A stretch of DNA of 8,828 nt from Chitinophaga pinensis (GCA_943324925.2 CALPNL020000076.1:1-8828); one strand, 5' to 3'. Counted from the stretch's first letter, positions 1-5,991 are shown. Made by a program: numbers and translations. Notes: generated from the letters alone by a model not told the origin.

Positions 1-507
1 AAAAAAATGGCTACTATCGATAAAATGAAAAAAGACGGAACATTCATGACTCTTTCTAAAAAAGAGCGTTTACAAGTTGATCGTCTTCGTGCAAAATTAG
101 AGAAAAACTTAGGTTCAATTTCTGATATGTCTAGACTTCCTGCTGCATTATTTGTAGTAGATATTAAAGCAGAACACATCGCAATTAAAGAAGCTCATAA
201 ATTAAACATTCCAGTTTTTGCAATGGTGGATACTAATTCAGACCCAAGAGAGGTTGATTATGTAATCCCTGCAAATGATGATGCTTCAAAATCAATTGAG
301 AAAATTCTAACTTTAGTAACTGCAGCAATCACAGATGGATTGGCTAACAGAACTTCTGATAAAGAAGGAGACGCTGAAGCTCCAGTTGCTGAAGAAGCAG
401 TTGAAGCAGTAGTGGCTACTGAAGTTGAAGTAGTAGCTGAAGTAACTGAAGAAGTAGTAGCTGAAGAAGCAGCTGCAACGGAAGAAACTCCAGCAACTGA
501 AGAATAA
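1..507 (+). CDS. rpsB: 30S ribosomal protein S2 (uS2), 5'-truncated by window edge
   Basis: Small-subunit ribosomal protein S2, which binds 16S rRNA on the back of the 30S head/body junction late in assembly. The reading frame is open from base 1 (two Lys codons precede the first visible Met), so that Met is internal (KKMATIDKM) and roughly the first 110 residues lie outside the window. Recognisable S2 blocks are the Lys-rich helical region, then LPAALFVVDIKAEHIAIKEA, IPVFAMVDTNSDP and VDYVIPANDDA, which align with the C-terminal half of E. coli S2. The S2 fold appears to end near the LANRTSD segment. A tail of about 50 residues made almost only of Ala, Glu, Val and Thr follows, absent from E. 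coli S2. The gene ends in a tandem TAA TAA stop. tsf follows 114 nt downstream, the classical rpsB-tsf operon order. Identity is certain; only the 5' end is missing. Confidence 0.97.
   Translation, partial: KKMATIDKMKKDGTFMTLSKKERLQVDRLRAKLEKNLGSISDMSRLPAALFVVDIKAEHIAIKEAHKLNIPVFAMVDTNSDPREVDYVIPANDDASKSIEKILTLVTAAITDGLANRTSDKEGDAEAPVAEEAVEAVVATEVEVVAEVTEEVVAEEAAATEETPATEE
427..466 (+). repeat. Short direct repeat in the rpsB acidic tail
   Basis: The 16-base unit GAAGTAGTAGCTGAAG occurs at 427-442 and again at 451-466, a 24-base (8-codon) period inside the S2 tail. It encodes repeated EVVAE steps. It looks like slippage-type expansion of a low-complexity acidic segment, and the repeats keep the reading frame. 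Confidence 0.7.
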
Positions 508-514
508 TAAAATA

Positions 515-612
515 AATTTAAAGATTGAAAGATTTAAAGATAACTTAAAGTGTTGATTTCAAATTAACGCTACTTTTATCCTTAAATTTTTCGATCTTTT
601 AATCTTTAAATT
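515..612 (+). promoter_or_regulatory. Large imperfect hairpin between rpsB and tsf
   Basis: Nearly the whole gap between rpsB and tsf can fold on itself. Bases 515-533 pair with 594-612 over 19 positions, 18 Watson-Crick plus one G-U wobble in the RNA. After an 8-base bulge (586-593), bases 534-543 pair with 576-585 with one A-C mismatch. About 32 bases remain as the loop. The left arm is also built from three copies of an AAAGAT step. The right arm ends 9 bases before the tsf ATG and is not followed by a long U-run, so it is not a standard intrinsic terminator. It may be an attenuation or RNA-processing element that sets tsf output relative to rpsB, or a short dispersed repeat. The pairing is seen directly; the role is inferred. 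Confidence 0.55.
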
Positions 613-621
613 AAAATAATT

Positions 622-1446
622 ATGGCAACAATTACTGCTGCAGACGTAAATAAATTAAGAACAATCACAGGTGCAGGAATGATGGACTGCAAAAAAGCAT
701 TAGTAGAAACTGATGGAGATTTTGACTTAGCAATTGAAAACCTTCGTAAAAAAGGTCAAAAAGTTGCTGCGAACAGATCAGACAGAGAATCTACTGAAGG
801 AGCTGCAATTGCAGTGGTAAATGCTGATAAAACTGCTGGTGTAGTGATCACCTTAAACTGCGAAACTGATTTCGTAGGAATGAACGAAAGCTTCGTAAAA
901 ATGGCTTTTGACATGGCTAATTTAGCTTTGAATTTCAACTCAAAAGAAGAATTTTTAGCTGCTGATTTTAACGGAATTACTGTTGCCGAAAAATTAATTG
1001 AGCAAACAGGAGTTATCGGAGAAAAATTAGAAATTAGAACTTTCGAGAAATTAGAAGGTGCTTTCATCGGGTCTTACATCCACTCTGGAAACAAAATTGC
1101 TACTATTGTAGCTTTATCTGCTAATATTGATGGTGCTGAAGAAGCAGCAAGAAATGTAGCAATGCAAGCGGCAGCAATGTCTCCAATTGCTTTAAATGAA
1201 GAAGGTGTTGATTCTGAAATTATCGCTAAAGAAATCGAAATTGCAAAAGATTTATTACGTCAAGAAGGAAAACCGGAAGCGATGTTAGAAAATATTGCAA
1301 AAGGTAAATTAGCTCGTTTCTTTAAAGACAATACTTTAGTAAACCAAGATTATATTAAAGATAGCAAAATGAGCGTTGGTGCTTATGTTCAATCTTTAGA
1401 TAAAAACTTAACTGTTACTGGTTTCAAAAGAGCTTCTTTAGGTTAA
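622..1446 (+). CDS. tsf: Translation elongation factor Ts
   Basis: EF-Ts is the cytoplasmic guanine nucleotide exchange factor that releases GDP from EF-Tu so it can reload with GTP. At 274 residues it is close to the E. coli length (283). The N-terminal UBA-like domain (about residues 1-50) contains the family signature around RTITGAGMMDCKKAL. It is followed by CETDFVGMNE, where Asp83 and Phe84 correspond to the E. coli Asp80-Phe81 pair that disturbs the Mg2+ and nucleotide site of EF-Tu. The core subdomains follow, with AMSPIAL and the KLARFFKDNTLVNQ segment near the C-terminus. The ATG at 622 gives the standard MATITAADVNKLR start; no Shine-Dalgarno is visible and the upstream bases are A/T-rich. 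Three consecutive TAA stops end the gene. It is cotranscribed with rpsB and closed by a terminator 50 nt downstream. Confidence 0.98.
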   Translation: MATITAADVNKLRTITGAGMMDCKKALVETDGDFDLAIENLRKKGQKVAANRSDRESTEGAAIAVVNADKTAGVVITLNCETDFVGMNESFVKMAFDMANLALNFNSKEEFLAADFNGITVAEKLIEQTGVIGEKLEIRTFEKLEGAFIGSYIHSGNKIATIVALSANIDGAEEAARNVAMQAAAMSPIALNEEGVDSEIIAKEIEIAKDLLRQEGKPEAMLENIAKGKLARFFKDNTLVNQDYIKDSKMSVGAYVQSLDKNLTVTGFKRASLG

Positions 1447-1495
1447 TAATAATTCCAGATTTTTGAATTAGAATTCAGATTTCAAGCATAATATT

Positions 1496-1531
1496 AAATC
1501 CCATTTTAAATTTTAAAATGGGATTTTTTTT
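1496..1531 (+). terminator. Rho-independent terminator of the rpsB-tsf operon
   Basis: A perfect 12-bp stem, AAATCCCATTTT (1496-1507) against AAAATGGGATTT (1515-1526), encloses a 7-base loop and runs straight into a run of T (1524-1531). The three central G-C pairs and the U-tract make this a convincing intrinsic terminator 50 bases after the tsf stop. It ends 22 bases before the tag start codon, so tag should need its own promoter or read-through. Confidence 0.9.
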
Positions 1532-1553
1532 ATATTTATATCAAATTTAGATT

Positions 1554-2114
1554 ATGATCGAAAAAAATAGATGCAATTGGTGCGTGGGTATTGATCTTTA
1601 TGAAAAATACCACGATGAAGAATGGGGAGTTCCTGTTTATGACGACCAAAAACTGTTTGAATTTCTTCTATTAGAAACCTTCCAGGCAGGATTGAGTTGG
1701 ATTACCATCTTAAAAAAACGAGAGAACTTCAGATTAGCCTTTGACCACTTTGACTATTTAAAAGTGGCATTATATACTGAAGATAAAATTCAAGAATTGA
1801 TGCAAAATTCTGGAATTATAAGAAACCAATTGAAGATTCGGTCCGCAGTAACTAACGCCCTTTCATTTATAAAAATACAAGAGGAATTTGGCAGTTTTAG
1901 TAATTACATTTGGGCTTTCTCCGATAATAAAACTATTGTGAACAGACCAAGCAGTTTAAAAGAAGTTCCAGCAACATCAGCTGTTTCAGACAAAATAAGT
2001 AAAGACTTAAAAAAAAGAGGGTTTAAATTCGTAGGTTCAACGGTAGTTTATGCTCACATGCAAGCCACCGGAATGGTTGATGATCACGTTGCTTATTGCT
2101 GGAAAAGAAATTAA
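1554..2114 (+). CDS. tag: DNA-3-methyladenine glycosylase I
   Basis: Base-excision repair enzyme that removes the cytotoxic alkylation product 3-methyladenine from DNA. At 186 residues it matches E. coli Tag (187). It aligns along its whole length: RCNWC, YHDEEWGVP, QAGLSWITILKKRENFR, SGIIRN, KKRGFKFVGSTVVYA and VDDHV. The structural zinc ligands of E. coli Tag are all present as Cys7, His20, His178 and Cys182. Glu41 sits where the base-recognition glutamate (E38) lies in E. coli. Translation from the ATG at 1554 places the first zinc cysteine at residue 7. The gene begins 22 nt after the tsf terminator; an imperfect TATATTTA (1531-1538) is the only -7-like element and no -33 TTG is visible. 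Its stop codon overlaps the aat stop on the other strand. Confidence 0.96.
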   Translation: MIEKNRCNWCVGIDLYEKYHDEEWGVPVYDDQKLFEFLLLETFQAGLSWITILKKRENFRLAFDHFDYLKVALYTEDKIQELMQNSGIIRNQLKIRSAVTNALSFIKIQEEFGSFSNYIWAFSDNKTIVNRPSSLKEVPATSAVSDKISKDLKKRGFKFVGSTVVYAHMQATGMVDDHVAYCWKRN

Positions 2115-2752
2115 GATCCTGAATTTAATAGTTTCATAAATTCATCTCTGTCAATTTCTCTACAACCCAAACTATCAAGATGCTCATTATATACCTGACA
2201 ATCTAATAATTTATAATTCTCGTTTTTTAACTTATTTGCTAAAGTAATAAAGGCAACTTTTGAAGCATTACTCACTTTTGAAAACATGCTTTCTCCACAA
2301 AAAACATCGCCTAAATCAATTCCATAAAGTCCCCCTACTAATTCATCATTCTGCCAAACCTCAACAGATTTAGCAATTCCCAATTCATTCAGTTTACAAT
2401 AAGCTTCTATCATTTCCTGGCTAATCCAAGTTCCTCCTTGACCTTCTCTTTTTATTAAACTACAATTTGAAATTACTTCCATAAATTTTTGGTTGAAAGT
2501 AATTGTAAATGTATTTCTATTCAAAATATTTCTCATGCTTTTGGAAACTACCAATTCATCAAAATACAAAACCATTCTTAATTTTGGAGCCCACCAAAGT
2601 ATCGGTTCCCCTGGATTAAACCATGGGAAAATTCCACTTTTATAAGCAAGTTGTAATCTCTCAGAAGATAGATCTCCCCCTACTGCAAGTAAGCCTTCAG
2701 AGGAAGCCTCAGAAACTGGAGGGAAATATAAAGCGTTGGAAATTTGATGCAT
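2111..2752 (-). CDS. aat: Leucyl/phenylalanyl-tRNA-protein transferase
   Basis: Cytoplasmic aminoacyltransferase of the bacterial N-degron pathway. It moves Leu or Phe from charged tRNA to proteins with N-terminal Lys or Arg, marking them for ClpS/ClpAP-type degradation. The 213 residues show the family blocks in order: GLLAVGGDLSSERL (20-33), GIFPWF (40-45), LWWAPKLRMVL (52-62), the TWI segment (108-110), SVEVW and LVGGLYG (129-144), FCGESMFS (151-158), NASK (162-165) and LLDCQVYNEHLDSLG (182-196). Asp184 and Gln186 match the proposed catalytic D186/Q188 of E. coli Aat. The C-terminus is about 20 residues shorter than in E. coli. The ATG at 2752 puts FPP near residue 10, as expected. No clp gene is nearby. 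It converges on tag and diverges from the PAP2 pair. Confidence 0.96.
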   Translation of the reverse strand: MHQISNALYFPPVSEASSEGLLAVGGDLSSERLQLAYKSGIFPWFNPGEPILWWAPKLRMVLYFDELVVSKSMRNILNRNTFTITFNQKFMEVISNCSLIKREGQGGTWISQEMIEAYCKLNELGIAKSVEVWQNDELVGGLYGIDLGDVFCGESMFSKVSNASKVAFITLANKLKNENYKLLDCQVYNEHLDSLGCREIDRDEFMKLLNSGS

Positions 2753-2799
2753 TTGGGTCAGAAAATAGGTAGAATTTATTGGTATTAATTAAATATAAA

Positions 2800-2807
2800 C
2801 AAAATTA
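2800..2807 (-). promoter_or_regulatory. Candidate -7 element for aat
   Basis: On the minus strand this reads TAATTTTG, an exact match to the Bacteroidota TAnnTTTG -7 element, and it would give a leader of about 40 nt before the aat ATG. The nearest upstream TTTG (2821-2824) is 13 bases away, shorter than the usual spacing, so only the -7 box is supported. In AT-rich DNA such a match can arise by chance. Confidence 0.35.
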
Positions 2808-2833
2808 GCAATATCTTTATCAAAAAAATATAA

Positions 2834-3805
2834 ATGAGAAAATTAGTAATTCTACTATCACTTTTATTTACTACTTCTGTTATTTTATCACAAATAAAAG
2901 ACAGCATTTCTAACACCTCTAATTTTCAAAGTTATACCAATAAAAACGGAGAAATTTACACCTATAAAAAACCACGCTTTTTTGAAATGATTACTAATGT
3001 TCCAAGAAATGTTTACGGAACAGTCAATGATTTTGGCTATAAGGAGAATTTAATAGCTTTAGGAGGAGCAACGATTATGACTGTTGCTATCATACCTGAA
3101 GATCAACATTTACTTGATCAATCCAGAATAATTGGCGAAAGACTCGGGTTAGAAGAGGTTGCCAGATATAAAAATTTTGGACCGCTAAGTAATATTCCGC
3201 CTAATATCACTTCGGCAATTTACTTAGTAGGAAATGGGACCACTCCAATATTATTAAGTATGGGATTTGCAACTTTTGGATTAATAAATAATGATTATCG
3301 CTCACTAAATACTGCCACGGGTCTAGTAGAAAGCGTATTGGTATCTGGGGTTTTTAGTCAAACTATAAAAAGAATTTCTGGAAGGCAAAGTCCTGCGCCA
3401 GCAAATATAGATGGGAATCCTGGAGGGGATTGGAATCCATTTCCAAGTTTTAGTGCTTATGGTAAATATACTCCAAATTATGACGCCATGCCATCAGGAC
3501 ATGTGATGACAGCAACGGCAGCATTAAATGTGATATTGGGGAATTACCCTGATAAAAAATGGATAAAACCTGTTGGCTATAGCCTAATTGGTCTATTAGG
3601 ATTTAATATGGTTCAAGCGAATGTCCATTGGTATTCCGATTATCCTATTGCAATGGTCATGGGTTATATTATTGGAAAAAATATTGCTAAGAGCAAAATT
3701 ACCAAAACCAATACAAAATTAGAATCTACAAAAAAGTATACGTTTAATTTAAATGCTTCTCGAAGTTATGGTTATAATTTTATTGGCGTAAATATCACTT
3801 TTTAA
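2834..3805 (+). CDS. Exported PAP2-superfamily protein with variant active site
   Basis: A member of the type 2 phosphatidic acid phosphatase / vanadium haloperoxidase superfamily, which typically dephosphorylates lipid or isoprenoid phosphates at the membrane. Residues 1-19 form a signal peptide (MRKL, hydrophobic core, then SQ), so the active site should face the periplasm. Conserved parts are Lys179 of the first motif, PSGH (220-223), His265 and Asp269 of the third (HWYSD). However, the Arg normally found in K-x6-RP is Ser186 (GRQSP), and the Arg of the SR-x5-H motif is Met259. Arg184 lies nearby and could partly stand in. A family resemblance to Bacteroidota PAP2 proteins with GRxSP and VHWxSDYP is recalled, so this may be a subfamily trait rather than decay. 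About 40 polar residues after the last helix end in ...NITF. It is followed 8 nt later by a second PAP2 gene. Substrate unknown. Confidence 0.85.
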   Translation: MRKLVILLSLLFTTSVILSQIKDSISNTSNFQSYTNKNGEIYTYKKPRFFEMITNVPRNVYGTVNDFGYKENLIALGGATIMTVAIIPEDQHLLDQSRIIGERLGLEEVARYKNFGPLSNIPPNITSAIYLVGNGTTPILLSMGFATFGLINNDYRSLNTATGLVESVLVSGVFSQTIKRISGRQSPAPANIDGNPGGDWNPFPSFSAYGKYTPNYDAMPSGHVMTATAALNVILGNYPDKKWIKPVGYSLIGLLGFNMVQANVHWYSDYPIAMVMGYIIGKNIAKSKITKTNTKLESTKKYTFNLNASRSYGYNFIGVNITF

Positions 3806-3813
3806 TTGAACCC

Positions 3814-4545
3814 ATGAAAAGTAAAGTTATTATTGCAATTGCCCTTCTTCTTTCTTTAAAAGGTAACGCACAACAAAAGGATTCTATCCCATTCTTAATT
3901 AAAGAAGATAAATTAACCTATAAACAATTTGTAATTCCAGCAATTTTAATTTCGGGAGGATTATTATTGAAAAATACCCCCATGAATACGAATTTACAAA
4001 ACGACTTCAGAAAGGTTTTGGGGGAAGATTTTCATAATAAAATTGACAACTACATACAATATGAAGCGCTATTACAAATATATGGTGGACGGTATTTACG
4101 ATTGAAGCCAAAAAATAATGCACTACAGCAAACGATAAATATTGTTGTTTCCAATGCAATTATGGGAGGAATCGTACAATCAATGAAATTCTCAATTAAA
4201 GAAATACGCCCTGATGAAACCGATGAATTGAGTTTTCCTTCTGGCCATACAGCTACTGCTTTTACCAATGCTTCTGTTTTATTTTACGAATATAAAGAAG
4301 CCAATATTTGGTATGCAAGTAGCGGTTATTTATTCGCAGCAGCAACTGGATTTTTAAGAATCGCGAACAATAAACACTACACTTCAGATGTTTTAGCTGG
4401 GGCAGGAATTGGAACAGCGGTAGGGCTTGCAGTTTCCTATTGGAGCCCTTTTAAATCCCTAACATTAGGTAAAAATAAAACCCATGCCTTAATTTATCCT
4501 CAAATAGGAACCAATTACGGCATAGGTTTATTACTTAAAAATTGA
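3814..4545 (+). CDS. Exported PAP2-superfamily phosphatase (canonical motifs)
   Basis: A PAP2-family acid phosphatase with all three signature motifs intact: K125-x6-R132-P133, PSGH at 142-145 (phosphate pocket and general acid His145), and Arg182 with the His188 nucleophile and Asp192 partner in the third motif. The third motif has Leu181 where SR-x5-H would have Ser. Residues 1-19 form a signal peptide (MKSK, hydrophobic stretch, NAQ), and the fold that follows has several hydrophobic helices. The likely role is hydrolysis of a phospholipid, lipid A or undecaprenyl-pyrophosphate phosphate group on the periplasmic side of the inner membrane; the specific substrate cannot be told from sequence. 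It starts 8 nt after the preceding PAP2 gene, so the two are almost surely cotranscribed. No Shine-Dalgarno is seen before the ATG (TTGAACCC precedes it). The TGA stop lies inside a terminator hairpin. Confidence 0.92.
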   Translation: MKSKVIIAIALLLSLKGNAQQKDSIPFLIKEDKLTYKQFVIPAILISGGLLLKNTPMNTNLQNDFRKVLGEDFHNKIDNYIQYEALLQIYGGRYLRLKPKNNALQQTINIVVSNAIMGGIVQSMKFSIKEIRPDETDELSFPSGHTATAFTNASVLFYEYKEANIWYASSGYLFAAATGFLRIANNKHYTSDVLAGAGIGTAVGLAVSYWSPFKSLTLGKNKTHALIYPQIGTNYGIGLLLKN

Positions 4546-4560
4546 TATTATATATCAATT
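4540..4560. terminator. Probable bidirectional terminator between convergent operons
   Basis: AATTGATAT (4540-4548) and ATATCAATT (4552-4560) form a perfect 9-bp stem with a 3-base loop, overlapping the TGA of the second PAP2 gene. On the plus strand it is followed by CTATTTTT; read from the other strand, the stem runs directly into a TTTTT tract. It can therefore stop both the PAP2 pair and the DUF3127 transcript. The stem is A/T-rich and hence weak, so confidence is moderate. Confidence 0.6.
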
Positions 4561-4566
4561 CTATTT

Positions 4567-4941
4567 TTAGAACGGCAAATCGTCGTGTTCTTCTTCTTTA
4601 AAATTTTCAGCTGGAGCAAATGTTTCAGCGGCTGGCATTGGTGCAGCAGGAGCAGGTGCAGCAGCCCCTAACTTCTCAACTCTCCAACCTTGAATAGCGT
4701 TGAAATATTTAGTTACTCCTTGAGGATCAACCCATTCGCGACCTCTTAAATTGATAGATACTTTTACAGCATCTCCCACCTGATAGTTATTTAATAAATC
4801 ACATTTATCTTGAACGAATTCAACCAAAATGTGTTGTGGATATTGCTCGTCAGTGGTAACCACTAATTCTCTTTTTAAGAAGCTTCCGCTTCCTACGTTT
4901 TTTGATTCCCCAAGCATTTTAATTTTCCCTGATACTTCCAT
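4567..4941 (-). CDS. DUF3127 protein with SSB-like acidic C-terminal tail
   Basis: Small cytoplasmic protein (124 residues) recognised as the Bacteroidota DUF3127 family by its MEVSGKI start, the KRELVV strand, VGDAVKVSINLRGREW (55-70) and YFNAIQGWRVE (79-89). The family's biochemical role is not established to my knowledge. Three parts are visible. Residues 1-91 have a beta-rich pattern suggestive of an OB-fold. Residues 92-113 are an Ala/Pro-rich flexible linker. The last residues are KEEEHDDLPF, closely resembling the acidic tail through which single-stranded DNA-binding proteins recruit partners (DDDIPF in E. coli SSB). This points to a nucleic-acid-binding adaptor, but that is inference. 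It lies 24 nt downstream of the flavin reductase-like gene on the same strand, probably in one transcript, and ends at the shared hairpin. Confidence 0.88.
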   Translation of the reverse strand: MEVSGKIKMLGESKNVGSGSFLKRELVVTTDEQYPQHILVEFVQDKCDLLNNYQVGDAVKVSINLRGREWVDPQGVTKYFNAIQGWRVEKLGAAAPAPAAPMPAAETFAPAENFKEEEHDDLPF

Positions 4942-4965
4942 TTTACTTCTTTTATTTTATTATAA

Positions 4966-5838
4966 TTATTTTGCTAATAATACTTTCCAAGCGGAATCAA
5001 CATCATTCTGATCCAAATATTCCTTTGCTTTTTTAAATTGTTTTGATTCATCGTCTGCACTCAAAACTCCTTTAACAGCAAAATTCTGCTTTACAAATAT
5101 ATTAATTTCTTCTGTTGTAGGCAACGCTTCAATATTTCCTAATTTCCCCAAATCATTCCCATCAAAAATAGCACTTTCCTTGACGAAATTTGGTATTTGA
5201 TCCACTCCGATTCCTAAGGTTGTTATTGGCTTAGCCACTTCAAATAATCCTTGATTGGCTCTTGAATACCAATTTCCACCCATTCTAGAAACTAAATCAA
5301 TTTTAAAAGGGTCGATATTACCATTTTCATCCAATACCGATTCACTAATATGCATTTTTAGTATTTCACAAATAACCAAGTTCCCAGCACCACCTTGCGT
5401 TCCTAAACTAATAATTTCATTCACTTTACATTCAAATTGAACTGGTGATTGTGCAACGCGATATGGTTTTACCATTTCAGATGGAATTGCGGTAAATCCA
5501 GCTTTTACAAATTCATTTACTCCATCTGGATATTCAGAACTTGATAAAGAAGTTTGTTGGACAATATCAAAATTTACTACATTAATAACCACTTCGCGAG
5601 TCGCTTCGGCATTGATTAAAGTGTGTTTTATCGTATTGTCTCGTACCCTTCTAGCAGGAGAAAATATTAATATTGGTGGATTTGCACTAAAAATATTAAA
5701 AAAGCTAAACGGCGATAAATTTGAAACTCCATTTTTATCGATAGTGCTTGCAAAAGCGATAGGTCGCGGACCTACAGCGCTTTGTAAATAGCCCTGCAAT
5801 TTAGCTGAAGAAATGTCTTTTGGATCAATACTTATCAT
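4966..5838 (-). CDS. Flavin reductase-like FMN-binding split-barrel protein
   Basis: A soluble protein of the flavin reductase-like / FMN-binding split-barrel family (290 residues). Its members bind FMN non-covalently and reduce it with NAD(P)H or use it in other redox steps. Family features are VGPRPIAFAST (22-32), SPFSFFN (42-48), the PPILIFSP strand, RDNTIKHTL (67-74), VVINVV (83-88) and the segment PVQFECKV (132-139). The barrel appears to end near residue 195 (RMGGNWYSR). The extra 90 C-terminal residues are mostly helical and are common in the long Bacteroidota members. The ATG at 5838 is preferred: an in-frame TTG at 5856 would add six residues but overlaps a candidate promoter box. 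It is likely cotranscribed with the DUF3127 gene and diverges from the histidine kinase gene. The physiological acceptor is unknown. Confidence 0.88.
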   Translation of the reverse strand: MISIDPKDISSAKLQGYLQSAVGPRPIAFASTIDKNGVSNLSPFSFFNIFSANPPILIFSPARRVRDNTIKHTLINAEATREVVINVVNFDIVQQTSLSSSEYPDGVNEFVKAGFTAIPSEMVKPYRVAQSPVQFECKVNEIISLGTQGGAGNLVICEILKMHISESVLDENGNIDPFKIDLVSRMGGNWYSRANQGLFEVAKPITTLGIGVDQIPNFVKESAIFDGNDLGKLGNIEALPTTEEINIFVKQNFAVKGVLSADDESKQFKKAKEYLDQNDVDSAWKVLLAK

Positions 5839-5853
5839 ATAAATCAATTTTAA

Positions 5854-5861
5854 CAAATATA
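5854..5861 (-). promoter_or_regulatory. Candidate -7 element for the flavin reductase-DUF3127 operon
   Basis: The minus strand reads TATATTTG, an exact TAnnTTTG match, 16 nt upstream of the ATG at 5838. Its use would give a very short leader and would rule out translation from the TTG at 5856. A TTTG lies only about 12 bases further upstream, so a properly spaced -33 element is not seen. Confidence 0.35.
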
Positions 5862-5901
5862 ATAAATTGGTTTCAAAAACGCAGTAATTAAAATCCTAAT
5901 C

Positions 5902-5929
5902 TTGATTTTGAAATTACAATTTACATTTC
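5902..5929 (+). promoter_or_regulatory. Candidate promoter for the sensor kinase gene
   Basis: TTG at 5902-5904, a 17-base spacer, then TACATTTC at 5922-5929 approximates the flavobacterial TTG-N17-23-TAnnTTTG layout with the last base off consensus. The leader would be about 55 nt. A palindrome, AAATTACAATTT (5911-5922), lies across the spacer, and ATTACCGTAAT (5931-5941) lies near the expected start of transcription; either could be an operator. A second -7-like TATATTTA at 5955-5962 has no partner box. Confidence 0.3.
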
Positions 5930-5991
5930 TATTACCGTAATCATATTATTTTATTATATTTATCGTTATTATGACTTTACAAAAGTAACTT

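Noticed and set aside
7..9. ATG at base 7 as the start of rpsB
   Set aside because: The frame is open upstream, and the S2 alignment shows this Met is internal; the true start is outside the window.
756..1067. Open frame on the minus strand inside tsf
   Set aside because: It is a shadow of the tsf codons; the + strand frame is a complete, clear EF-Ts and the antisense product resembles nothing I know.
1451..1482. Imperfect direct repeat AATTCCAGATTT / AATTCAGATTT after tsf
   Set aside because: Two short A/T-rich copies only, no further units and no spacer structure, so not a CRISPR or a defined repeat element.
2812..2819. TATCTTTA as a promoter for the first PAP2 gene
   Set aside because: It is off consensus at the last base, has no -33 TTG at suitable distance and lies very close to the ATG; too weak to list as a feature.
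4050..4268. Minus-strand open frame in the second PAP2 gene
   Set aside because: It is antisense to conserved PAP2 motif coding DNA and has no independent support.
4829..5011. Short + strand open frame across the DUF3127 / flavin reductase junction
   Set aside because: It overlaps two well-supported genes on the other strand, has low-complexity sequence and no recognisable start region.
5839..5856. Extension of the flavin reductase gene to the TTG at 5856
   Set aside because: The ATG at 5838 gives the usual N-terminus, and the TTG overlaps a TATATTTG promoter-like box.
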